Shown one piece after another: positions 24,782-31,517 of a stretch of DNA of 64,000 nt (position 1 is its first letter; the number at the start of each line of letters is the position of its first letter). Under the pieces are notes generated by a model. The model saw nothing but the letters and a program-made list of their open reading frames with translations, had not been told where the DNA came from and made no database searches. Origin of the DNA: Streptomyces avicenniae (GTDB taxonomy: Bacteria; Actinomycetota; Actinomycetes; Streptomycetales; Streptomycetaceae); contig NZ_JOEK01000020.1 in assembly GCF_000719135.1 (NCBI RefSeq), positions 152,774 to 216,773 of the forward strand, read 5' to 3'. The translations under genes were made by a program, and so were the position numbers.

Positions 24782-26040
24782 GCGCGTCCCCCGTCCGCCG
24801 CCGACTGCGTGGCCGTCTCCAGCCGGGCGGCCAGGTAGCGGCGGTCGGTGTCCGAGGTGGCGAGCGTCAGGGCCTCCCGGTAGGCGAGGGCGGCCTCCCG
24901 GTGACGCCCGAGGCGCCGCAGGAGATCGGCACGCGTGGCCGGTAGCAGGTGGTAGCCGTCCAACGTCCCCGCCGCCGTGAGGGGGGCCAGGAGGGCGAGT
25001 CCCGCCGCCGGGCCCTCGGCCATCGCGACGGCCACCGCCCGGTTCAGCTCCACCACCGGGCCAGGCGCCCACCGGGCCAGCTCCCCGTACAGCAGTGCGA
25101 TCTGCCGCCAGTCCGTCTCCTCGGGGCCCGGCGCCGTCGCGTGGCAGGCCGCGACGGCGGCCTGCACCTGGTACGCCCCCGGCCGCCGTCGGCCCAGCGC
25201 GCGGTCGAGCACGGCCACCCCCTCGGCGATGCGCGCCGCGTCCCAGCGTGACCTGTCCTGGTCGGCGAGGGGCACGAAGTCCCCGGCCGCGTCCGTGCGG
25301 GCCGCGCTCCTGGCGTTCTGGAGGAGCAGCAGCGCCAGCAGGCCGCCGACCTCCGGTTCGTCCGGGAGGAGACCGGCGAGCAGGCGGGCCAGCCGGATCG
25401 CCTCCCCCGTCAGGTCGGCGCGGACCGGCACCGGTCCCGCCGTGGCCGCGTACCCCTCGTTGAAGAGCAGGTACAGCACCCGCAGCACGCCGTCGAGGCG
25501 GGCGGGCAACTCCTCGCGCGGCGGCACCCGGAAGGGGATGCGGGCGTGCCGGATCTTGCTCTTGGCCCGGAAGAGCCGCTGCCCCATGGTCCGTTCCGAC
25601 ACGAGGAAGGCCCGCGCGATCTCCCCCGTGCCGAGACCCGCGACGGTGCGCAGGGTGAGCGCCACACGGGCCTCGTCCGACAGCGCGGGGTGGCAGCAGG
25701 TGAAGATCAGCCGGAGCCGGTCGTCCTGGACGTCCACCTCACCGGCCGCGAGGGACGGGAGGGGCGCGGCGGCGAGCTCACGGAGCTTGGCGGCCTCGAC
25801 GGTCGCGCGGCGCAGGCGGTCCACGGCGCGGTTGCGTGCCGTCGTCATCAGCCAGGCGCCGGGGCGTGCCGGTACGCCGTCGAGCGGCCAGCGTTCCAGT
25901 GCCCTCGTGAAGGCGTCCTGCGCGCACTCCTCGGCGAGGTCCCAGTCGCCGGTGTGCCGGATCAGCGCGCCCACGATCCGGCTCCACTCGCCCTGCCAGG
26001 CGTCGGCCACCGCCGCGCGGGCGGTGGTGGCCGGGCTCAT
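24766..26040 (-). CDS. ECF42-type RNA polymerase sigma factor
   Basis: A 424-residue ECF sigma factor with a long C-terminal extension typical of group ECF42. Region 2 is WDLAEECAQDAFTRALERW with LMTTARNRAVDRLRR; region 4 is LSDEARVALTLRTVAGLGTG followed by RAFLVSERTMGQRLFRAKSK. The extension (DUF6596/TPR-like, about 190-424) contains LYLLFNEGYAAT and helical repeats ending in ADLLRRLGRHREAALAYREA. ECF42 genes are characteristically linked to YciI/DGPF genes, and here the start codon overlaps one (ATGA, 26037-26040). The extension rather than an anti-sigma factor is thought to control activity. Confidence 0.92.
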   Translation of the reverse strand: MSPATTARAAVADAWQGEWSRIVGALIRHTGDWDLAEECAQDAFTRALERWPLDGVPARPGAWLMTTARNRAVDRLRRATVEAAKLRELAAAPLPSLAAGEVDVQDDRLRLIFTCCHPALSDEARVALTLRTVAGLGTGEIARAFLVSERTMGQRLFRAKSKIRHARIPFRVPPREELPARLDGVLRVLYLLFNEGYAATAGPVPVRADLTGEAIRLARLLAGLLPDEPEVGGLLALLLLQNARSAARTDAAGDFVPLADQDRSRWDAARIAEGVAVLDRALGRRRPGAYQVQAAVAACHATAPGPEETDWRQIALLYGELARWAPGPVVELNRAVAVAMAEGPAAGLALLAPLTAAGTLDGYHLLPATRADLLRRLGRHREAALAYREALTLATSDTDRRYLAARLETATQSAADGGRARPAG

Positions 26041-26360
26041 CCCCACAGCGGCCGGACCTCGATCATCCCGAACCGCGCCATGGGATGCCGCGCCGCCACC
26101 TCGATCGCCTCGTCCAGGTCCGCGCACTCGATCAGGTCGAATCCGCCCATCTCCTCCTTGGTCTCGGCGAACGGCCCGTCGGTGAGCAGCACCGCGCCGT
26201 CGCGCACCCGCACCGTCGTGACGTCCCCGGACGGCCGGAGCCGGTCGCCGAGGAGGCGGATGCCCGCGCGGTCCGTCTCCTCCACCCAGGCGGTCGGGTC
26301 CAGTTCCCCGGGCGGGGCGTCGAAGCCTTCGTCGGTGCAGATCAGCAGCAGGTATTTCAT
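26037..26360 (-). CDS. YciI family (DGPF domain) protein
   Basis: A 107-residue YCII/DGPF protein. The characteristic LLTDGPFAETKEEMGGFDLI contains the DGPF motif, and the protein begins MKYLLLICTDEG. AGGAGG precedes ATG 26360 at good distance. The catalytic role of DGPF proteins is not established; they are the usual target and partner genes of ECF42 sigma factors. Its stop overlaps the sigma gene and its start overlaps the SRPBCC gene, each by four bases. Confidence 0.92.
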   Translation of the reverse strand: MKYLLLICTDEGFDAPPGELDPTAWVEETDRAGIRLLGDRLRPSGDVTTVRVRDGAVLLTDGPFAETKEEMGGFDLIECADLDEAIEVAARHPMARFGMIEVRPLWG

Positions 26361-26866
26361 CGGTCCTCCTTCGGGCATCCCGCCAGTGCGGCGAGCGACA
26401 CGGCCATGTTGTCCCGTAGCTGCGCCAGCCGCCCGGCGAGGGTCCCCGGGTCACGCAGCGCGGCGACGCGCGCGCCGCTGTCGCCGGGGCCGTGGACGAA
26501 CGAGTGCCGCACCTCGGTGCGGTCGGCAGCCCCGGCGGGGCCCAGCTCGTAGCGCCACAACGCCAAGGGACGTGCCGGGTCGTCGTGCGCGTCGAGCACC
26601 GCCCAGGCGAAGACCACGGGGGCCACCGCCTCGGTCACCTCGCAGACGACCCGGGTCACCCTGCCGTCCGGGAAGCGGTTCCGTCCCTCGAAACGGTTCC
26701 CTGGCCGGATCGCGCTCGCCGTGGGCGGCAGCCAGGCGGCGTGGTAGCACTCGGGGCTCCAGGTGCCGTGCCGCGTCACATCGGTGATCAGTTCCCAGAC
26801 GCGCTCCCGCGGCAACGGGACGGTCAGGGCCACCTCCGTGCGGGCGCCGGTGACGAGGTCGTGCAT
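26357..26866 (-). CDS. SRPBCC family protein
   Basis: A 169-residue START-like/polyketide-cyclase-fold protein. The N-terminal VALTVPLPRERVWELITDVT and the following WSPECYHAAWLP are typical of the fold, which binds a small hydrophobic ligand in a central cavity. AAAGGAG lies about eight bases before ATG 26866. It is the first gene of a tightly overlapping SRPBCC-YciI-ECF42 operon. The ligand is unknown. Confidence 0.88.
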   Translation of the reverse strand: MHDLVTGARTEVALTVPLPRERVWELITDVTRHGTWSPECYHAAWLPPTASAIRPGNRFEGRNRFPDGRVTRVVCEVTEAVAPVVFAWAVLDAHDDPARPLALWRYELGPAGAADRTEVRHSFVHGPGDSGARVAALRDPGTLAGRLAQLRDNMAVSLAALAGCPKEDR

Positions 26867-26878
26867 GTCCTGCTCCTT

Positions 26879-26884
26879 TCGACA
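26879..26884 (-). promoter_or_regulatory. TGTCGA motif, candidate ECF42 -35 element
   Basis: TGTCGA on the minus strand, 13 bases upstream of the SRPBCC start, matches the -35 motif reported for ECF42 sigma factors as I recall it. A CGAC tetramer 17 bases further on (26858-26861) would be the -10, but it lies inside the first codons of the SRPBCC gene, so either the annotated start is too early or this promoter serves the downstream genes. Confidence 0.4.
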
Positions 26885-26948
26885 CCCATCCGACGAACCG
26901 ACGGCGCCCTTTTCTACAGGCCCCGGGGAAAAATCTCGGACGACCCGC

Positions 26949-27788
26949 TCACCTGACGACGGCGAGGATGCCGAGCACCGCGTCGCAGAGGAGAGCGTCG
27001 CCGTGCAGCTCGGCCCGCCTGCGTGCCTCGCCGGGGCCGATCCCGCGCGTGGCCAGCCGCCAGAGCGTGTCGGCGCCGATGACGACCTCGGCGGCGGGCG
27101 GGCCCCTGTCGTCGGCCAGTTCCCAGCGCTCCGGACGGCGTACGGCGGTCCACCGGCCCCCGGCAGAGCCTGGCACCGTCACGCGCACGCCGCTTCCCAC
27201 CGCCGCGTCCACGCCGCGCAGCGTCTGCGGGAGGGCGCGGAGGAAGGTGTCCAGCACGGGCCCGAGCAGCCGGGGCGCGTCGGCCCCCGGGCGCAGGACG
27301 GCGTCGCGGATCTGCTGCTGGTGCGTCCAGCGCTCGGTGTACTCGCGCGCCAGGTCGAGCCACGCGGGCGTCGGCGCGTCAGGGGACGCCCAGGAGACCG
27401 CGACCCCGGCCGGGCCGGCAAGCACGGCGTCCGCCCACAGCGCGTCCACCTGTGGGCCGAGGTGGGCGATGAGGTCCGCCGTCAGACGGGGGCTGAGCTG
27501 CCGCGACGTGGCGACGAAGTCCTCGTTCGCCCGGGTCAGGAACGCGGGCAGCGACTCGCCTGGCCCGGGGGACGGCCCGCCCCGGTGGTCGTCACGCCCG
27601 TTGGACAGGCGGCGGACGTAGCCGTGCAGGATGTGCGCGGTCACGTCCCCCACGTCCCAGCCGGGGCAGACCGTCGGGCGCGTTCGGTCCGCGGGGGACA
27701 GGGACGCCAACAGGCCGAGCAGTTCGGCGCGTTCTTCGGGGAAGAGGGGCCGCACGTCCAGCGGCGGCCCCAGCCATGACACGTCCAT
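26949..27788 (-). CDS. maleylpyruvate isomerase family mycothiol-dependent enzyme
   Basis: A 279-residue protein of the DinB-like MDMPI family, whose characterised members use mycothiol as cofactor. The conserved metal region is TVCPGWDVGDVTAHILHGYV, followed by REYTERWTHQQQIRDAV, which supplies the other conserved His residues. The C-terminal domain (from about 200) is the SCP2-like part containing GADTLWRLATRGI. The substrate is unknown. ATG 27788 is preferred to a GTG two codons upstream. Confidence 0.85.
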   Translation of the reverse strand: MDVSWLGPPLDVRPLFPEERAELLGLLASLSPADRTRPTVCPGWDVGDVTAHILHGYVRRLSNGRDDHRGGPSPGPGESLPAFLTRANEDFVATSRQLSPRLTADLIAHLGPQVDALWADAVLAGPAGVAVSWASPDAPTPAWLDLAREYTERWTHQQQIRDAVLRPGADAPRLLGPVLDTFLRALPQTLRGVDAAVGSGVRVTVPGSAGGRWTAVRRPERWELADDRGPPAAEVVIGADTLWRLATRGIGPGEARRRAELHGDALLCDAVLGILAVVR

Positions 27789-27854
27789 CGGCACAGCCGA
27801 CCACAGGAACGCGGCCGGGGCAGCCGTATTTCGGCGCGGGGCGACGCCTGGCGG

Positions 27855-28658
27855 TCAGTGCTTGACCGCGACGCCGCCGAAGTCGTCGATGGGGCTGGTG
27901 AAGTCGGCGTCGAACAGTTCCGGCCGCCACAGCGCCGTGGACCCGACGCCGGGGGAGAGGAGTTCCAGGCCGTCGAAGTAGCGCGTCACCTGCTCAGGGG
28001 TCCGCAGGGTGAGCACGGGGGAGCCGCCGCCCTCGTTCCACTGCCGGACGGCCGCGTCCATCCGCTCCCCGCGCACCGCGTTGGTCGGGTGGGAGAGCGC
28101 CAGGTAGCTGCCGGCGGGCAGCGCCTCCATCAGGTGGGTGACGATCCGGGACGCCTCCTCCGCGTCCGGCACGAACTGGAGGATGCCGAGGAGCATCAGC
28201 GCGACGGGCTGCGAGAAGTCGAGGGTCGCGGCGGCCTTGGCGAGGATCGAGTCCGGGTCGTTCACGTCGGCGTCGATGTAGTCGGTGGCGCCCTCGGGTG
28301 AACTGGTCAGCAGGGCGCGGGCGTGCGCCAGGACCAGCGGGTCGTTGTCCACGTACACGACGCGGGTCGCGGGCGCGATCCGCTGCGCGATCTCGTGCGT
28401 GTTGTCCTCCGTCGGCAGGCCGGTGCCGATGTCGAGGAACTGGCGGATGCCCGCCTCGGCGGCGAGGAAGCGGACGGCCCGGCAGAGGAAGTACCGGTTG
28501 CCGCGCGCGTTCTCCACGATCTCGGGGAAGTACCGCATGATCTGGTCGCCCATGTCGCGGTCGGCCTGGTAATGCTCCTTGCCGCCGAGCCAGTAGTTCC
28601 AGATCCGGGCCGAGTGCGGCACCGACGAGTCGATGGCCGGAGGCTTCCGTTCAGACAT
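27855..28658 (-). CDS. SAM-dependent methyltransferase (DUF574 family)
   Basis: A 267-residue protein of the PF04672 methyltransferase family, highly expanded in Streptomyces. It has the hallmark N-terminal HSARIWNYWLGGKEHYQADR, motif I FLDIGTGLPTEDNTHEIAQ, motif II VVYVDNDPLVLAHARALL and motif IV VALMLLGILQFVPD. GGAGA precedes ATG 28658. The substrates of this family are unknown. Confidence 0.93.
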   Translation of the reverse strand: MSERKPPAIDSSVPHSARIWNYWLGGKEHYQADRDMGDQIMRYFPEIVENARGNRYFLCRAVRFLAAEAGIRQFLDIGTGLPTEDNTHEIAQRIAPATRVVYVDNDPLVLAHARALLTSSPEGATDYIDADVNDPDSILAKAAATLDFSQPVALMLLGILQFVPDAEEASRIVTHLMEALPAGSYLALSHPTNAVRGERMDAAVRQWNEGGGSPVLTLRTPEQVTRYFDGLELLSPGVGSTALWRPELFDADFTSPIDDFGGVAVKH

Positions 28659-28789
28659 GGCTCTCCCGCGTGAGGAACGCTGCCGGTCGGGGGGAGGCCA
28701 TCATGCCACGGGCTCCGCACGGCCGTTCGAGGAAGGTGACGGCTCGTGGCATCCGGCGCCCCGGCCCCGCGGTCTGGTGGGATGGCGCG

Positions 28790-29392
28790 ATGAGCGACAC
28801 GCAGGCGCGGAGCATCGGCATCTTCCTCTTCCCCGGCGCGGAGGAACTGGAGGCCGTCGGCCCCTGGGAGGTGCTCGCCCACTGGACGCGGAACTTCCCG
28901 GGCGACGGCTGGCGGGCGTACTGCTTCTCGCACGACGGCGCGCCGGTGACGTGCGCCAAGGGGCTCACGATCCAGCCGCAGCGCCCCGCGGCCGGTCAGC
29001 CGCCGCCCGACGTGCTCCTGCACCCGGGCGGTGCCGGAGTGACGGCGCTGGTGGACGACGAGGCCCACCTGGAATGGCTCCGGCGGCAGCGGGAGGCCGT
29101 CCCGCTGCTGGCGAGCGTCTGCACGGGCGCGCTGGCCCTCGCCGCCGCCGGGTTGCTGAGGGGCCGCCCGGCGACCACCCACTGGTCGTCGCTCGACCTG
29201 CTGGTCAAGCTCGACCCGAGCGTCGAGATCCGGCCGGGGGAGCGGATCGTGGACGACGGCGACCTCCTCACCTCGGCCGGTGGCGTGGCGGGTATCGACA
29301 TGTCGCTCCACCTCGTCGCCCGCCTCGCCTCCCCGGAACGCGCGCGCGAGGTGCGCCGGGCCCTCCAGTACGACGCGGAGCCCGGGGGGTGA
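28790..29392 (+). CDS. DJ-1/PfpI family protein
   Basis: A 200-residue class I glutamine-amidotransferase-like protein. The nucleophile-elbow Cys is in LLASVCTGALALAAAG, preceded by LLHPGGAGVTALVDD and followed by the His-containing ATTHWSSLDLLVKLD. These features match the N-terminal domain of GlxA-type regulators, but no AraC DNA-binding domain follows, so it is a stand-alone enzyme such as an isonitrile hydratase or a cysteine-dependent hydrolase. ATG 28790 begins the conserved region. Confidence 0.87.
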   Translation: MSDTQARSIGIFLFPGAEELEAVGPWEVLAHWTRNFPGDGWRAYCFSHDGAPVTCAKGLTIQPQRPAAGQPPPDVLLHPGGAGVTALVDDEAHLEWLRRQREAVPLLASVCTGALALAAAGLLRGRPATTHWSSLDLLVKLDPSVEIRPGERIVDDGDLLTSAGGVAGIDMSLHLVARLASPERAREVRRALQYDAEPGG

Positions 29393-29417
29393 CCGCGCGC
29401 CGGAGGCGGGAATCCCG

Positions 29418-29453
29418 TTGCCCGCGCTCCGCCGACCGTCGTACAACGCGCGC
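29418..29453 (+). promoter_or_regulatory. promoter of leaderless NTF2-like gene
   Basis: TTGCCC (29418-29423), an 18-base spacer and TACAAC (29442-29447), followed six bases later by the ATG at 29454. No ribosome site is present, which fits leaderless translation. Confidence 0.5.
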
Positions 29454-29927
29454 ATGACCGCCGACGACATCGCCCCGCTGGACCGCCTCCTCGCCGAACG
29501 GGCCTGTGAGCGGCTGATCGTGGACTTCACGCACCGGCTCGACCTCGGCGAGCCCGGCTCGGTCGCCGACCTCTTCACGCCTGACGGCGTCTGGGAGTGG
29601 CCCTACGACGGACGCAGGGTCGAGGGACGGGACGCGCTGCGCACCTACTTCGCGGGCCGACCCGCCGACCGGCTCTCGCGCCGTCAGATGACGAACGTCC
29701 TGGTCACCGTCACCTCCGCCTCCACGGCCACGGCGGTCTCCTACCTCGCCACCTACCGCGTGGACGGGTTCGACGGCACCATGATCCCGCCGCGGCTCCC
29801 CGCGAACGTCGGCCACTACGAGGACGACTTCCGCAGGATCGGCGGCGTGTGGCTGCTGGCCCACCGGCGGACACACCTGCCGTTCGGCAGTTCCACCACG
29901 CGCGTGGGGCCCGACGCGAGCGGCTGA
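29454..29927 (+). CDS. nuclear transport factor 2 / SnoaL-like family protein
   Basis: A 157-residue protein with the NTF2-like cone fold (SnoaL_4 type). It begins with a helix (LLAERACERLIVDFTHRLDL), followed by DLFTPDGVWEWPYDGRRVEG and a curved sheet ending in GGVWLLAHRRTHLPF. Such proteins are small isomerases, dehydratases or ligand binders; the substrate is unknown. The start is supported by a promoter that places transcription start at the ATG. Confidence 0.85.
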   Translation: MTADDIAPLDRLLAERACERLIVDFTHRLDLGEPGSVADLFTPDGVWEWPYDGRRVEGRDALRTYFAGRPADRLSRRQMTNVLVTVTSASTATAVSYLATYRVDGFDGTMIPPRLPANVGHYEDDFRRIGGVWLLAHRRTHLPFGSSTTRVGPDASG

Positions 29928-29963
29928 CGGGCGTCAGATGCTGCGCCGGGCAAGGCGATTGCC

Positions 29964-29980
29964 GTTGACGGGCCGTCAAC
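29964..29980. promoter_or_regulatory. 17-bp palindrome upstream of the toxin-antitoxin-like pair
   Basis: GTTGACGG-G-CCGTCAAC, a perfect inverted repeat with a one-base centre, located 160 bases before the antitoxin start. It contains TTGACG, which could be a -35, so autorepression is conceivable. A well-spaced -10 was not found. The rest of 29928-30139 shows only weak repeats. Confidence 0.45.
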
Positions 29981-30139
29981 TCATTAGCGACGGACTACCC
30001 GCAGGTCGTCGGGTCACGGGCACTGGCGGCCATCTCCCCCTCGAACCGGGGGGCGTTCACGGCCTCTTGAGCCCGTACGTCCACCTGCGGAAGGATGAGG
30101 GCCCGGCGGCGCGTTCGGCGTGGCACGGGAGGACGGTGG

Positions 30140-30436
30140 ATGGGCGACACCTCTGAGGTGACCTGGGTCACCTATGTGGGGGACGGCATGGTCGAGCTGC
30201 CCTCCACCATCGACGGCATCCGCGCGGCCCTGCCCGCGCAGCGGCGGCACGAGTTCGACGCCGTGGTGGGCAGCACCCCGGGCGACAGGCTCCACCAGGT
30301 GCTGGCCCACTGGGCGTTGGAGACCCACCCGCAGGCGGTCGCCGAGGTCGAGGAGGAGTTCGCACGCCTGGAGGTCGGCGATCTCTCCGGCTGCGTCCCC
30401 CTCGACGACCGCGACCGGGGGAACGGCGCGGCGTGA
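30140..30436 (+). CDS. putative antitoxin (DUF6247-like)
   Basis: A 98-residue acidic protein. GGGAGGA lies six bases before ATG 30140. The helical segment IDGIRAALPAQRRHEFDAVV followed by GDRLHQVLAHWALETHPQAV resembles small DUF6247-type proteins of actinobacteria that precede RelE/ParE-like toxins. The next gene starts within its stop codon (GTGA), the usual coupling of antitoxin and toxin. The assignment rests on this context and weak resemblance, not on a strong motif. Confidence 0.65.
   Translation: MGDTSEVTWVTYVGDGMVELPSTIDGIRAALPAQRRHEFDAVVGSTPGDRLHQVLAHWALETHPQAVAEVEEEFARLEVGDLSGCVPLDDRDRGNGAA
30156..30173. promoter_or_regulatory. intragenic palindrome AGGTGACC-TG-GGTCACCT
   Basis: Perfect 8-bp arms separated by TG, beginning 16 bases after the antitoxin ATG. 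It contains the GTGA-N6-TCAC pattern recognised by Crp-type regulators and could be an operator inside the gene. It also encodes part of the protein, so the symmetry may be accidental. Confidence 0.3.
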
Positions 30437-30684
30437 GCGGTTACCGCGTCCAGTTCGCGCCGCTCGCCGACGAGGCACGCCGCGCACTGCCGCGCCCGTC
30501 CCGCGTCCTGTTCGACTCCGAGATGAGCGCCACGCTGGGCCGCGACCCGTACGGCCACGGTTCCTGCCCCGTCGGGAAGGAGCGCGACCGCAGGGAGGCC
30601 ACCGTCGCCGGTGCCTTCGTCGTGTACTACGTCTCCCGCACGGTCATGGTCGTCACGGCCGTGAAGATCGTCGCGCGCCCCTGA
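30433..30684 (+). CDS. RelE/ParE-like toxin
   Basis: An 83-residue basic protein with the compact RelE/ParE fold pattern. The start YRVQFAPLADEARRALPR gives the first strand and helices, and the end VAGAFVVYYVSRTVMVVTAV gives the C-terminal beta hairpin. RelE toxins cleave mRNA on the ribosome and ParE toxins inhibit gyrase; the type cannot be decided here. It is translationally coupled (GTGA, 30433-30436) to the putative antitoxin. Confidence 0.75.
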   Translation: MSGYRVQFAPLADEARRALPRPSRVLFDSEMSATLGRDPYGHGSCPVGKERDRREATVAGAFVVYYVSRTVMVVTAVKIVARP

Positions 30685-30963
30685 CCGCGTCGCCGCACCG
30701 CGTCGTGGCCGTACCGTCACCGTTTCGAGGCATGGACCGGACGGCCCGCGTCACACCCCTTGCCGGATTCCCTGGGGGGCGTGGGGAAGGCAGATGGCCG
30801 ACGACCGACCGGGCCGCGCACCGTCCGGGAGACATTCCGCAGGTCGCAGCCGTGCCTGCCATGCCTCGCCCCCACCCGGCGTGCCCTCGTCGGGGCCCGT
30901 CCCGCACAGCGGATGTGGGGACGGCCGCCACGAACGGAGGCACGCGGGCGCATACTGGTGATG
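30685..30963. other. non-coding stretch
   Basis: No gene with good coding character is visible. The only recognisable element is a CATACT -10-like hexamer at 30951-30956, seven bases before the ATG at 30964, suggesting a leaderless start of the next gene. Confidence 0.4.
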
Positions 30964-31185
30964 ATGACAAAGCCAGCTGCACCGAAGCGCTCCCTGCCCA
31001 CCAGCCCCTTCAAGGCCCCGGTCGCGCCGCCCCCGAAGCAGTTCGCCGTGGGCGACCAGGTCACACACGACATGTACGGCCTCGGCCGCGTGCTCGTCAT
31101 CGAGGACGGAATCGCGGCACTCGTCGATTTCGGCTCGGTGCGTGAGCGGATCCTGAGCCCGTACACCAAGATGAGCAAGCTGTAG
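30964..31185 (+). CDS. small SH3-like/KOW-type conserved protein
   Basis: A 73-residue protein. After a Pro/Lys-rich N terminus, the segment FAVGDQVTHDMYGLGRVLVI forms a Tudor/SH3-like barrel of the kind found in the CarD N-terminal domain and the PcrA/UvrD C-terminus, both of which contact RNA polymerase. Binding to transcription machinery is therefore a reasonable hypothesis, but unproven. ATG 30964 or the adjacent ATG 30961 may be used; the -10-like CATACT upstream fits a leaderless mRNA starting at 30964. Confidence 0.75.
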   Translation: MTKPAAPKRSLPTSPFKAPVAPPPKQFAVGDQVTHDMYGLGRVLVIEDGIAALVDFGSVRERILSPYTKMSKL

Positions 31186-31238
31186 GACCGGCCCCGCACG
31201 GTCACGTGCACGCCGTCCCCCTCCCGACCCTCCGACGT

Positions 31239-31442
31239 ATGGGAAGACCTCTCATCGACCTCACCTCCCTCTTCTCCGCTCCGGAAGGGGCGCCCCGCCG
31301 GACCACCGCGGCGTCGCCACCTCCGACGACGAACCCCTTCCAGGCCCCGCACCTCGGGGACGACGAGGACTTCCTGACCGAGGACACGCAGGAACACCTC
31401 CCGGACACGCGCACGGCCCCGGCCCGGGGCAGGACCCGATAG
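31239..31442 (+). CDS. small hypothetical protein
   Basis: A 67-residue open frame beginning MGRPLIDLTSLFSAPEG with G/C at nearly all third codon positions after the first few codons, which fits coding DNA. The middle is Pro/Thr-rich and the C-terminal half is acidic (GDDEDFLTEDTQEHL). No family is recognised. It follows the SH3-like gene by about 50 bases and shares with it a TNPFQAP/TSPFKAP-like sequence. A GTG at 31206 would extend it by 11 residues. Confidence 0.45.
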   Translation: MGRPLIDLTSLFSAPEGAPRRTTAASPPPTTNPFQAPHLGDDEDFLTEDTQEHLPDTRTAPARGRTR

Positions 31443-31517
31443 CTCCTGGCGGTGCCCCGGCCCCTGCGACCGGGCGCCGCAGCCGCCCGTGCCCGGCGCC
31501 CCGGACGCGGCGGCGGA

